A stretch of DNA of 64,000 nucleotides from Amycolatopsis xylanica (GTDB lineage: Bacteria > Actinomycetota > Actinomycetes > Mycobacteriales > Pseudonocardiaceae), in NCBI RefSeq assembly GCF_900107045.1, contig NZ_FNON01000011.1, forward strand, positions 248,001 to 312,000, read 5' to 3'. This document shows positions 17,072 through 26,400 of the stretch, one piece after another. Under the pieces are notes generated by a model. The model had not been told where the DNA came from and searched no databases. It saw only the letters and a list, made by a program, of their open reading frames with translations. Position numbers and translations under genes: made by a program. Position 1 is the first letter of the stretch. Every line of letters begins with the position of its first letter.

Positions 17072-18464
17072 ACGCGGCGCGGACCCAGGCCTCGACTTCG
17101 GCGGCGGTCGAGGGGAACGCCGCCGACAGCAGGTCGTGACCCGTGGGGGTGACCACGACGTCGTCCTCGATGCGGATGCCGACGCCACGCAGCTCGGGCG
17201 GGACCGTGAGGTCGGTCGCGTGGAAGTACAGGCCGGGTTCGACGGCCAGCGCCATGCCTTCGGCCAGCACGCCCTGCCGGTAAGCGGCGGGGCTCGACGC
17301 GGCGCAGTCGTGGACGTCCAGGCCGAGGAAATGCCCGGTGCCGCAGACGATGTAGCGCCGGTGCTGCTGCCCGCCGGCCGACAGCGCCTCGTCCACCGAG
17401 ACCGGAAGCAGGCCCCAGTCGTGCAAGCCCGTCGCGATCACCCGCAGCGCCGTCGCCTGGAACGCGCCGTAGTCCTGCCCGGGCCGCACCTCGGCCAGCG
17501 CGGCGACGTGGGCCTGGTGCACCAGGTCGTACACCTTGCGCTCGGCGTCGGTGAACTCGCCGCCGACAGGGAAGGTGCGGGTGATGTCCGCCGTGTACAA
17601 GGAATCCAGCTCGACTCCGGCGTCCAGCAGGATGAGGCTGTCGTCGGACACGGGGCCGGAGCAGCGCGTCCAGTGCAGGATCGGCGCGTGCGGACCGGCC
17701 GCGATGATCGAGGTGTAGCCGGGGCCGGTGCCTTCAGCACGGGCACGCCGGTCGAAAGTGCCCTGCAGCCAGCGCTCGCCGCCGCCGCGCACGGCTTCCG
17801 GGAGCGCGGCCAGCACGTCGGCGAACCCGCGGGCGGTGGCGTCGACCGCGCCGCGCAGCTGCCCGATCTCCCAGTCGTCCTTGATCCGCCGCAGCTCCGC
17901 GAGGACCGTGCGCAGCCGCTCGCTGTGGCCGAAGCCGAACGCGTCGAGCATCGGGTCGACACCCGCGCCGACCAGCACCGCGGGGTTGAGGCCGCGCAGC
18001 CCGGCGGCGAGGTCCTCCAGCGGACGGCATTCGATGCCGAGAGCCTCGCCGTACGCGCGCGGGCCGGGCGCGGAGCCGACCCACAGCGGGCTGTTGTTCG
18101 CGTCGCCCACGAAGTCGGGCTCGTCCGGCTCGGCGGGCTTCGGGACGTAGAGGACCGCCTTGTCGTCTTCGATCACGACGATCGCGCCTTCGCGCTGGCA
18201 ACCGGTGAGCCAGACGAAGTCGCTGTCCGCGCGGAACTCGTAGAACGTGTCGTTGGCCCGGACCTTCGCGCGCCCGGCCGCGAGCGCGATCCGGCGTCCC
18301 GGCAGCTCGGCGGCCAGCCGGGCACGGTGGGCCGCGGCCGCCTCGGCGGTGCCCGGCGGATTCTCCACCACTTCGGCGTCGGGCTCCCAGCCCTCGCGGA
18401 TCCAGTCTCGGAAACCCTTCGCGGCCAGCAGGGCGTTCAGGTCGGGGCGGGTCCGGTCGGTCAT
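17070..18464 (-). CDS. pepP: Xaa-Pro aminopeptidase (peptidase M24B)
   Basis: A 464-residue cytoplasmic metallopeptidase. The N-terminal domain (about 30-190) has the aminopeptidase P pattern (ANDTFYEFRADSDFVWLTG). The C-terminal pita-bread domain keeps the five dinuclear metal ligands: Asp in LLDAGVELDSLYTADITRTF (two), His in GTGHFLGLDVHD, Glu in VEPGLYF and Glu in GVGIRIEDDVVV. It removes N-terminal residues preceding proline. Start ATG 18464 has GAGGAG. It is divergent from a LysR gene 84 bases away, which may regulate it. Confidence 0.92.
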   Translation of the reverse strand: MTDRTRPDLNALLAAKGFRDWIREGWEPDAEVVENPPGTAEAAAAHRARLAAELPGRRIALAAGRAKVRANDTFYEFRADSDFVWLTGCQREGAIVVIEDDKAVLYVPKPAEPDEPDFVGDANNSPLWVGSAPGPRAYGEALGIECRPLEDLAAGLRGLNPAVLVGAGVDPMLDAFGFGHSERLRTVLAELRRIKDDWEIGQLRGAVDATARGFADVLAALPEAVRGGGERWLQGTFDRRARAEGTGPGYTSIIAAGPHAPILHWTRCSGPVSDDSLILLDAGVELDSLYTADITRTFPVGGEFTDAERKVYDLVHQAHVAALAEVRPGQDYGAFQATALRVIATGLHDWGLLPVSVDEALSAGGQQHRRYIVCGTGHFLGLDVHDCAASSPAAYRQGVLAEGMALAVEPGLYFHATDLTVPPELRGVGIRIEDDVVVTPTGHDLLSAAFPSTAAEVEAWVRAA

Positions 18465-18548
18465 CGGCTCTCCTCGTGCGTCGGGTTCGCCGTACCGTCG
18501 CACCGCGCACGCGCCGGGGGTAATGAGCGGCGGCGATAGACTCCGGCT

Positions 18549-19535
18549 ATGGCACTGGAGATCCGGCATCTGCGGGCGATCTGCGCCATCGCCGAGGCGG
18601 GCAGCCTCTCGCAGGCGGCCGCCGCGCTCGGCATGTCCCAGCCGTCGCTGACCTCGCTGCTCCAGCGTCTCGAACGGCAGATCGGCACCCCGCTGTTCGT
18701 GCGCAGCCACACCGGGGTCACGCCGACCCCGGTCGGCGAGCAGACGTTGCGGCGGGCGCTGGTGCTGCTGCTGGAGTTCGACCGCTTCGAGGCCGACGTG
18801 CTCGGCACCGCGGGCGACGGCCCCGTCCGGCTCGGATCGTCCCAAATGGACTGTCTGCCGACCTTCATCGAGCGACTGGACGAGGCACTGCCCTCGATCG
18901 AGCTGACCGTCCACATCGAACCGTCCAGTTCCGTGCTGGCGCAGGCACTCGCGCACGCGACGCTCGACATCGCCGTCATTGCCATGTCCGACGACCAGGA
19001 AGTGCCGCTGGCCAAGCACCTCGGGCACCGCGTGCTGTTCCCCTGGATCCCGGTCTTCATCGGCCTGCCCGCCCGGCACCGGCTCGCCGGGGAGACCGAA
19101 GTGGACCTGGCCGACCTCGCCGACGACGCCTGGATCGGCCCGCCCGGTCCCGAGGACGGCTCCCTCACCTCGCTGCGCGCGGCCACGCACCGCGCGGGTT
19201 TCACGCCGAAGATCCGCTTCGAATGCCCGAACGGCGGCGGCCGCCAGCTCATCGCCGCCGGCCAGGCCGTCCAGCTGGTCGAGCCGACCGCGCCCGAGCT
19301 GCCCGGCATGGTCGTCAAGCCGCTGAAGGGCGACCCGATGCGCATGCGCCTCGTGCTGGCGTGGCGCAAGGAACGCCTGACCTGGGACCAGACCGAGCAC
19401 GTCTACCGCGCGGCGATGACCTCGTACACCCGCCACGCGATGGCGTCGACGCCGTTCCGGTCGTGGTGGGACCGCCGCCGGACCACCCAGGCCTGGGACG
19501 GGCTGGTCGGGTTCTTCGGCGAGGCCGTGTCCTAG
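18549..19535 (+). CDS. LysR-family transcriptional regulator
   Basis: A 328-residue regulator. The N-terminal winged helix-turn-helix is typical (IRHLRAICAIAEAGSLSQAA, PSLTSLLQRLERQIG, LFVRSHTGVTPTPVG), followed by the effector-binding periplasmic-protein-like domain. A C-terminal extension of about 40 residues (TPFRSWWDRRRTTQAWD) is not standard. It is transcribed away from pepP, the classic arrangement for LysR control of a neighbour. Its stop shares the four bases CTAG with the stop of the opposing LysR gene. Confidence 0.9.
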   Translation: MALEIRHLRAICAIAEAGSLSQAAAALGMSQPSLTSLLQRLERQIGTPLFVRSHTGVTPTPVGEQTLRRALVLLLEFDRFEADVLGTAGDGPVRLGSSQMDCLPTFIERLDEALPSIELTVHIEPSSSVLAQALAHATLDIAVIAMSDDQEVPLAKHLGHRVLFPWIPVFIGLPARHRLAGETEVDLADLADDAWIGPPGPEDGSLTSLRAATHRAGFTPKIRFECPNGGGRQLIAAGQAVQLVEPTAPELPGMVVKPLKGDPMRMRLVLAWRKERLTWDQTEHVYRAAMTSYTRHAMASTPFRSWWDRRRTTQAWDGLVGFFGEAVS

Positions 19536-20413
19536 GACGCCGCCGTCAGCAACGCGCCGAGCACCGTCTTGATGAGCGGGTGGTCGGCGCTCCCCCGTCG
19601 GACCGCCGCGAAAACCCGCCGCAACGGCGCCTCCCCGCGCAGCGGGATCGCGACCGCGCCGGGCACGGCGGTGACCGCGTTGCGCGGCACCAGCGCCACG
19701 CCCTCACCGGCGGCGACCAGCGTCGTGATCGCGCGGAAGTCGTCGGACACATGGCGGATGCGTGGATTCGCGCAGGCGATCTCCAGCACGTCCCGGCAGG
19801 GATTGCCCTCCCTGGGCGCGATCCACTCGTCGTCGGCCAGCTCCGCTATGTCCACTTCGGACTCCGAGCCGAGCCGATGCGCCGACGGCAGCACCACGTC
19901 GAACGGTTCGACATACAGCGGCGTGCGGGTGAGCCTGCCCTCGTGGGTGCGCGGCGAGAGCCGGTACTCCTCGGTGATCGCCAAGTCGACCTCGCCGTCG
20001 AGCAGCAGCGGGATGCTCGCGTGCCCCTCGGCGTCCTGGACCTGGACGGACACGCCCGGCGAAGACGTGCGCAGCGCGCCGATAGCGGGCGCGACCACAG
20101 TGGTGATGGCCGAGGCGAAACTCGCCAGGCGGACCAGGCCGCGCACGCCGGAACCCAGCTCGGCCAGCGTCGCCTGCGCGCGCTCCAGCTCGGCGGCGAC
20201 GGCGTTCGCGTGCACCACCAGCAGCTCACCGGCGGCGGTCAGCGAGACGCGCCTGCCCCAGCGGCGCAACAGCTGCTGGCCGCACTCGGCTTCGAGCGCG
20301 GCCAGCTGCTGGGACACCGCGGACGGGGTCAGGTGCAGTGCCCGGCCCGCCGCCGTCACGGTGCCGTGGTCGGCGAGCGCACGCAGAACCCGCAGCCGTC
20401 GCGGATCGATCAT
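19532..20413 (-). CDS. LysR-family regulator at the end of the threonine operon
   Basis: A 293-residue LysR protein. DNA-binding helices at residues 1-60 (PRRLRVLRALADHGTVTAAG, SAVSQQLAALEAECG), then a full substrate domain. Its ATG overlaps the kbl stop by one base (TGATG), so it is translated with tdh-kbl and may act as a local sensor for threonine or glycine metabolism; that role is inferred from context only. It meets the preceding LysR gene tail to tail at 19532-19535. Confidence 0.9.
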   Translation of the reverse strand: MIDPRRLRVLRALADHGTVTAAGRALHLTPSAVSQQLAALEAECGQQLLRRWGRRVSLTAAGELLVVHANAVAAELERAQATLAELGSGVRGLVRLASFASAITTVVAPAIGALRTSSPGVSVQVQDAEGHASIPLLLDGEVDLAITEEYRLSPRTHEGRLTRTPLYVEPFDVVLPSAHRLGSESEVDIAELADDEWIAPREGNPCRDVLEIACANPRIRHVSDDFRAITTLVAAGEGVALVPRNAVTAVPGAVAIPLRGEAPLRRVFAAVRRGSADHPLIKTVLGALLTAAS

Positions 20414-21591
20414 CAGTCCATCATGGACCTCGCGGTGACGAACGCGTCGACCGCACGGTGGATGTCGTCGGCCGAATGCGCGGCCGACATCTGGGTCCGG
20501 ATGCGCGCCTTGCCGTGCGGCACCACCGGGTAGGAGAAGCCGACCACGTAGATGCCCTGGTCGAGCAGCAGATCGGCCATCTTGCCCGCCTTCGCGGCGT
20601 CGCCGATCATCACCGGGATGATCGGGTGCTCGCCGGGCAGCAGGTCGAAGCCCTCCTCGGTCATGCGGCGGCGGAACAGCTCGGTGTTGGCGCGCAGCCG
20701 CTCCAGCAGCTCGCCCGACTTCTCGAGCAACTCCAGCGTCGCGAGCGCGGCCGCGGTGATCGACGGCGCCAGTGAGTTCGAGAACAGGTACGGCCGCGAA
20801 CGCTGCCGCAGCATCTCGATGATCTCCGCGCGGCCCGAGGTGTAGCCGCCGCTCGCGCCGCCGAGCGCCTTGCCGAGCGTGCCGGTCACGATGTCGACCT
20901 TGTCCCGCACGCCGAACAGCTCGGGCGTGCCGCGCCCGGTCGGGCCGGTGAAGCCGACCGCGTGCGAGTCGTCGACCATGACCAGCGCGTCGTAGCGCTC
21001 GGCCAGCTCGACGATCTTGTCGAGCGGCGCGAGGTAGCCGTCCATCGAGAACACGCCGTCGGTGGCGATCAGCCGGTACCGCGCGCCCGCCGCCTCTTGG
21101 AGGCGCTGCTCCAGGTCGGCGACGTCGCGGTTGCGGTAGCGCATCCGCTTCGCCTTGCACAGCCGCACGCCGTCGATGATCGACGCGTGGTTGAGCTCGT
21201 CGGAGATGATCACGTCCTGCTCGCCGAGCAGGGTCTCGAACAGGCCGGCGTTGGCGTCGAAGCAGGAGCTGTAGAGGATGGTGTCCTCGGTGCCGAGGAA
21301 CTCGGACAGCTTCGCTTCGAGCTCCTTGTGCGGCTGCTGCGTCCCGCAGATGAACCGCACCGAGGCCATGCCGAAGCCCCAGCGGTCGAGCGCCTCGTGC
21401 GCGGCCGTGATCAGCGCCGGGTGGTCGGCGAGGCCGAGGTAGTTGTTGGCGCAGAAGTTCAGCACCTCGCCGCCGGTCACGCTGACCGCGGCCCGCTGCG
21501 GGCTCTGGATCACCCGCTCGCCCTTGTACAGCCCGGCTTCCCGGATCTCGGCGAGCCCGGCCTTGAGGTCGTCGCGCATCGCGCCGTACAT
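20413..21591 (-). CDS. kbl: 2-amino-3-ketobutyrate CoA ligase (glycine C-acetyltransferase)
   Basis: A 392-residue PLP enzyme of the alpha-oxoamine synthase family. It has the substrate-side motif NFCANNYLGLADHP, the PLP-stacking HASIIDG, the Asp-x-His of VDDSHAVGF and the Schiff-base Lys in GTLGKALGGASGGY. It splits 2-amino-3-ketobutyrate with CoA into glycine and acetyl-CoA, completing threonine breakdown begun by the adjacent dehydrogenase. The start ATG 21591 overlaps the tdh stop by one base. Length and motifs match the family closely. Confidence 0.96.
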   Translation of the reverse strand: MYGAMRDDLKAGLAEIREAGLYKGERVIQSPQRAAVSVTGGEVLNFCANNYLGLADHPALITAAHEALDRWGFGMASVRFICGTQQPHKELEAKLSEFLGTEDTILYSSCFDANAGLFETLLGEQDVIISDELNHASIIDGVRLCKAKRMRYRNRDVADLEQRLQEAAGARYRLIATDGVFSMDGYLAPLDKIVELAERYDALVMVDDSHAVGFTGPTGRGTPELFGVRDKVDIVTGTLGKALGGASGGYTSGRAEIIEMLRQRSRPYLFSNSLAPSITAAALATLELLEKSGELLERLRANTELFRRRMTEEGFDLLPGEHPIIPVMIGDAAKAGKMADLLLDQGIYVVGFSYPVVPHGKARIRTQMSAAHSADDIHRAVDAFVTARSMMD

Positions 21592-22622
21592 CAGTTCTCC
21601 GTCCAATCCAGGATGACCTTGCCGCAACGGCCTTCCCTGGCCGTCGCGAACGCCTTCTCGTGTTCGGTGTGGCTGAACCGGTGCGTGATCACCGGCGCGA
21701 TGTCCAGCCCGGCCTGCAGCAGCACGGACATCGAGTACCAGGTCTCGAACATCTCGCGGCCGTAGATGCCCTTGAGCTGGATCATCTTCAGCACCACGGC
21801 GGCGATGTCGACCGAGACGTCGCTCGCGGGCAACCCGAGCATCGCGATCCGGCCGCCGTGGGACATGTTGGTGATCATGTCGCGAAGCGCCTCGGGGCGC
21901 CCGCTCATCTCCATGCCGACGTCGAAGCCCTCGGCCATCTTCAGCTTGGCCTGCGCGTCGGCGATGGTCGCGGCCGAGACGTCGAGCGCCAGGTCGACGC
22001 CGACCTTGCGCGCCAGCTCGAGGCGGTGCTCGCTGACGTCGGTGATGACGACGTTGCGCGCGCCCGCGTGCTTCGCGATGGCGGCGGCCATGATGCCGAT
22101 CGGCCCGGCGCCGGTGATCAGCACGTCCTCGCCGATCACCGGGAACGACAGCGCGGTGTGCACGGCGTTGCCCAGCGGATCGAAGATCGCGGCGATGTCG
22201 AGGTCGATCGGGGTCCGGTGCACCCAGGCGTTCTGCTCGGGCAGCACGGCGTACTGCGCGAACGCGCCATCGGTGTGCACGCCGAGCCCGCGCGTTCTCG
22301 CGCAGAGGTGCCTGCGCCCGGCCTTGCAGTTGCGGCAGCTGCCGCACACGAGGTGCCCCTCGCCGCTGACCAGGTCACCGACCTGCACGGACGTCACCGC
22401 GCGGCCGATTTCGACCACCTCGCCGACGAACTCGTGCCCGACGACCAGCGGCGCCTCGATGGTCTTCGCCGCCCAGGCGTCCCAGGCCTCGATGTGCAGG
22501 TCGGTACCGCAAATGCCGGTGCGCAGCACGCGGACGACGACGTCGCCTGGCCCGGCGACCGGGTCCGGCACGTCGGTGAGCTGCAGTCCGGGTGCTCGGT
22601 CCACTTTGACCAATGCCTTCAT
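21591..22622 (-). CDS. tdh: L-threonine 3-dehydrogenase (zinc MDR family)
   Basis: A 343-residue medium-chain dehydrogenase. The catalytic zinc site includes Cys in RTGICGTDLHIE and HE in GHEFVGEV; the structural zinc loop is CGSCRNCKAGRRHLC. The Rossmann nucleotide site is ITGAGPIGIMAAAIAKHAGA. It oxidises L-threonine with NAD to 2-amino-3-ketobutyrate, the substrate of the downstream kbl product. Start ATG 22622. The first gene of a three-gene operon. Confidence 0.95.
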   Translation of the reverse strand: MKALVKVDRAPGLQLTDVPDPVAGPGDVVVRVLRTGICGTDLHIEAWDAWAAKTIEAPLVVGHEFVGEVVEIGRAVTSVQVGDLVSGEGHLVCGSCRNCKAGRRHLCARTRGLGVHTDGAFAQYAVLPEQNAWVHRTPIDLDIAAIFDPLGNAVHTALSFPVIGEDVLITGAGPIGIMAAAIAKHAGARNVVITDVSEHRLELARKVGVDLALDVSAATIADAQAKLKMAEGFDVGMEMSGRPEALRDMITNMSHGGRIAMLGLPASDVSVDIAAVVLKMIQLKGIYGREMFETWYSMSVLLQAGLDIAPVITHRFSHTEHEKAFATAREGRCGKVILDWTEN

Positions 22623-22693
22623 GGCGCGAAGTCTCGCCCGCCACCCGCTGTGCGGTCCATCGCGAGTTTCTGCAGTTCCTTGTTAGCTCAGCT

Positions 22694-22894
22694 TCACAAG
22701 GACTGCGCCCTGCGCTCGGCCATCGTCACCCCGCCCGCGCTCCACAGCTCGGGCTTGAACTCGGTGATGTGCACCCTGATGGCTTGATCGTCGACGCCGA
22801 GGCTGTCACGCACGGCGTCGTGCACCGCGGCGAGGCAAGCCCGGAGCATCTCGGGGTCGCGGCCCTCGGCGAGCTTGATCTCCACGAACGGCAT
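22694..22894 (-). CDS. 4-oxalocrotonate tautomerase-family protein
   Basis: A 66-residue protein beginning MPFVEIKLAEGRD, so after Met removal Pro-1 is the catalytic base, as the family requires. The body (AVHDAVRDSLGV, AIRVHITEFKPELW) fits the beta-alpha-beta tautomerase fold. Start ATG 22894 has AGGAAA nearby; the longer frame to 22927 would hide the N-terminal proline and is rejected. It is 71 bases upstream of tdh on the same strand; a functional link to threonine breakdown is not evident. Confidence 0.85.
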   Translation of the reverse strand: MPFVEIKLAEGRDPEMLRACLAAVHDAVRDSLGVDDQAIRVHITEFKPELWSAGGVTMAERRAQSL

Positions 22895-23015
22895 TCGTTT
22901 CCTCCCACTGGTGAGCGACCCGATCATGCCAGGGCCCGCCGCTCCTTGGGGGTCGTGAGTGTTCCGGCCGGTTCTAGCGGACCGGTACCTGGCTACCTAC
23001 CGCCCGAGTCTCGGC

Positions 23016-23062
23016 GCGAGTGGAAGGTTTGCTCCGTTAGATGCAGAAATTCTTCCACTCGC
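23016..23062. repeat. Family C hairpin (copy C3, loop inverted)
   Basis: Arms GCGAGTGGAA (23016-23025) and TTCCACTCGC (23053-23062). The interior TTTGCTCCGTTAGATGCAG is the reverse complement of the interior found in copies C1 and C2, with small changes. The element therefore exists in both orientations in this genome. Confidence 0.8.
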
Positions 23063-23155
23063 TCGAGCTCGTCCACCCTGGGCACGTGACAAGGGTCGCC
23101 CTTGCAACGCTCTGGGTGACAAGGGCCGCCCGCGTCACCCAGACCGGGGCCCGGG

Positions 23156-23194
23156 GTGTGGGAAACGGAGCGTTGAACGCCACGTTTCCCACAC
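23156..23194. repeat. Inverted repeat GTGTGGGAAACG
   Basis: Perfect 12-bp arms (23156-23167 and 23183-23194) around a 15-base loop. No second copy was seen in this window, so membership in a family is unproven. It sits between the two halves of a family A element. Confidence 0.65.
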
Positions 23195-23466
23195 ACCACC
23201 ACACATAAGTCACTTTCGTTCCGCTGAGCGTGACACAAGCCCCACCCGTGCACGCCAGCCAAGGCCACGTCACGGGCAGGTCGTCGAATACCGGTTCGCT
23301 CTAACCGCCCGCAACACTCACGACCCGGATCCGGCGGCGGGGAACAGGGCGTTGACGAACCGGTGATCTGTCTGCAACATTTAAACTTCTCCCCGCAAGA
23401 AATCGACTGGCTCACGCAAGTTCAGGGCTCCCCCGTCTCTGTCATCAATGAGGATCAGAGGACACG

Positions 23467-26400
23467 ATGCACCGGAAGCAGCTGCTCAGCGCCCTACTCG
23501 CGGCGGGTTTGATCGCCGCCGGGGTCTCCGCCGCCACCGCCGCCCCCAGCACCGCACCGCCACCGGCCCAAGCCGCGGGGCTCGTCGCGGACAAGACCCT
23601 GTCGGCCAGCAGCGCGCTGCCCGGCTATCCCGTCGGCAACGCCGGTGACGGCGACCAGAACACCTACTGGGAAAGCACGAACAACGCGTTCCCCCAATGG
23701 CTGCAGGCCGATCTCGGCGCCGCGACGGCCGTGAACCGGGTCGTGCTGAAACTGCCCGCTTCGTGGGGCGCGCGCAGGCAGACGCTCGGGGTGCAGGCCA
23801 GCACGAACGGGACCGCGTTCACCGAGGTCAGCGCGCTGGCCGGGCAGGATTTCAGCCCTGCGGCCGGCAACACCGTCTCGCTCACGTTCAGTACGACGAC
23901 CACGCGCTATCTGCGGCTGAACATCACCGGCAACACCGGCTGGCCCGCCGCGCAGATCTCCGAGTTCGAGGTGTACGGGCCGGTCACCGGGGACGTCCAG
24001 CCGCCGAGCCCGCCGTCGAACCTCGCGTTCACCGAGCCGGGCGGTGGCCAGATCCGGCTCACCTGGTCGGCGGCGAACGACAACGTCGGCGTGACCGGGT
24101 ACGCGGTCTACCGCAACAACGCGCTCGTGACGACCGTCGCGGGCGACGCGCTCACCTACACCGACACGCAGCCGTCCACCGCGTCGGCCGAGTACTTCGT
24201 CCGCGCGCGTGACGCCGCGGGCAATGTGTCCGGCGACAGCAACCACGTGCTCAGGGCAGGCCAGGGCGGCGGCACGGATCTCGCGCGGGGCAAGCCGATC
24301 GAGGCGTCGTCGGCGGCCTTCAACTTCGTCGCGGCCAACGCGAACGACGGCAATCTCGCCACCTATTGGGAGTCGTCCGGCTATCCGTCGACGCTGACCG
24401 TCAAGCTCGGCGCGAACGCCGATGTCAGCTCGGTCGTCGTCAAGCTCAACCCGGATGCCGTGTGGGGCCCCAGGACGCAGGGCATCGAGGTGCTCGGGCG
24501 TGAGCAGTCCGCCGCCGGGTTCACGTCGCTGGTCGCGGGCGCGAACTACGCGTTCAACCCGGCCACCAACCAGAACTCGGTGACGATCCCGGTCACCGGC
24601 CGCATCGCCGATCTGCAACTGCGATTCACCGCCAACAGCGGCGCGCCCGGCGGCCAGGTCGCCGAGCTGCAGGTCGTCGGCACGCCGTCGCCCAACCCCG
24701 ATCTGACCGTGACGGCGTTGACCTGGTCGCCGGCCAGCCCGTCGGAGACCGACCCGATCACGCTGTCGGCCACGGTCCGCAACACCGGCACCGCGCCGGC
24801 GGGCGCGACCTCGGTCAACTTCCTGCTGGGTGGTTCGGTCGCCGGCACCGCGCCGGTCGCCGCGCTGGCCTCAGGTGCTTCGGCGACGGTCACGACGTCC
24901 GCGGGCCGCAAGGCTATGGGCAGCTACAGCGCTTCGGCGGTGGTCGATCCGGCCAAGACCATCTTCGAGCAGAACGAGGACAACAACAGCTTCACCGCGT
25001 CCTCGCAGCTCGTGGTCTCGCAAGCACCCGGTCCTGACCTGCAAGTTCTCGCCGTGACGGCGAATCCGCCGAACCCGGCGGCGGGCACGGCCGTCCGCTT
25101 CACCGTTTCGGTGCACAACCGCGGCACCACTGGCACCGGCGCGAACACCGTCACCAGGGTGGTCGCGGGCGGCACCACGCTCGACACCACGACCGCGCCG
25201 ATCAACGCGGGCGCGACCGCGAGCGTGACCACCACCGGCACGTGGACGGCCACCAGCGGCGGCGCCACGATCACCGCGACCGCGGACGCGACCGGCGTCG
25301 TCGCGGAGACCAACGAGACCAACAACTCGCTGTCCCAGTCCATTGTGGTCGGACGCGGCGCCGCCGTTCCGTGGACCGAGTACGAGGCGGAAGCCGGGCG
25401 CTACCAGGGAACCCTGCTCACCACCGACCCGCTGCGCACCTTCGGGCACACGAACTTCGCGACCGAGTCGTCCGGCAGGCAGTCGGTCAGGCTGACCGGC
25501 ACCGGCCAGTTCGTCGAGGTCACCTCGGCGGCCGCCGCCAACTCGATCGTCGTGCGCAACTCGATCCCCGACGCGCCGAACGGCGGCGGCATCGACGCGA
25601 CGCTGAGCCTGTACGTCAACGACACGTTCGTCCAGAAGCTGAACCTGTCGTCGAAACACAGCTGGCTCTACGGCAACACCGACGGCCCCGAGGCGTTGAC
25701 CAACACCCCGCAGGCCGACGCGCGGCGGCTGTTCGACGAGGCGCACGCGCTGCTCCCGTCGAGCTACCCGGCGGGCACCAAGTTCCGGCTGCAGCGCGAC
25801 GCGAGCGACACGGCGTCGTTCTACATCGTCGACCTGGTGGACCTCGAGCAGGTCGCGCCGCCGTCGGAGAAGCCGGCCGAGTGCACGTCGATCACCCAGT
25901 ACGGCGCGATTCCCGATGACGGCGGCGACGACACCGCCGCCATCCAGCGCGCGGTGACCGACGACCAGAACGGCGTCATCTCCTGTGTCTGGATCCCGGC
26001 CGGTCAGTGGCGGCAGGAGCAGAAGATCCTCACCGACGACCCGGAGAACCGCGGTCAGTACAACCAGGTGGGCATCAGCAACGTCAGCATCCGCGGCGCG
26101 GGCATGTGGTACTCGCAGTTCTACACGCTGACCGAGCCGCAGAACGCGCACGGCATCAACCATCCGCACGAAGGCAACTTCGGGTTCGACATCGACAACA
26201 ACGTCCAGATCTCCGACATCGCGATCTTCGGCTCCGGGCGCATCCGCGGCGGCCCCGACGGCGCCGAGGGCGGCGTCGGCCTCAACGGGCGGTTCGGCAA
26301 GAACACCAAGATCTCCAACGTCTGGATCGAGCACGCCAACGTCGGCGTCTGGGTCGGCCGGGACTACGACAACATCCCCGCGCTGTGGGGCCCGGCCGAC

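Larger units (their letters stand above)
22895..23466. other. Gene-free gap of 572 bases packed with inverted repeats
   Basis: No convincing gene. It holds, in order: one half of a family A element (22952-22973), a family C hairpin (23016-23062), a pair of near-direct repeats GTGACAAGGG (about 23087 and 23117), a 10-bp inverted repeat TCTGGGTGAC (23111-23120 with 23134-23143), a 12-bp inverted repeat GTGTGGGAAACG (23156-23167 with 23183-23194), and the other half of a family A element (23303-23324). The final 140 bases contain the promoter and leader of the GH87 gene. Confidence 0.75.

Noticed and set aside
22928..23466. Several short open frames in the hairpin-rich gap
   Set aside because: They have no ribosome site, no recognisable protein character and are split by the inverted repeats.
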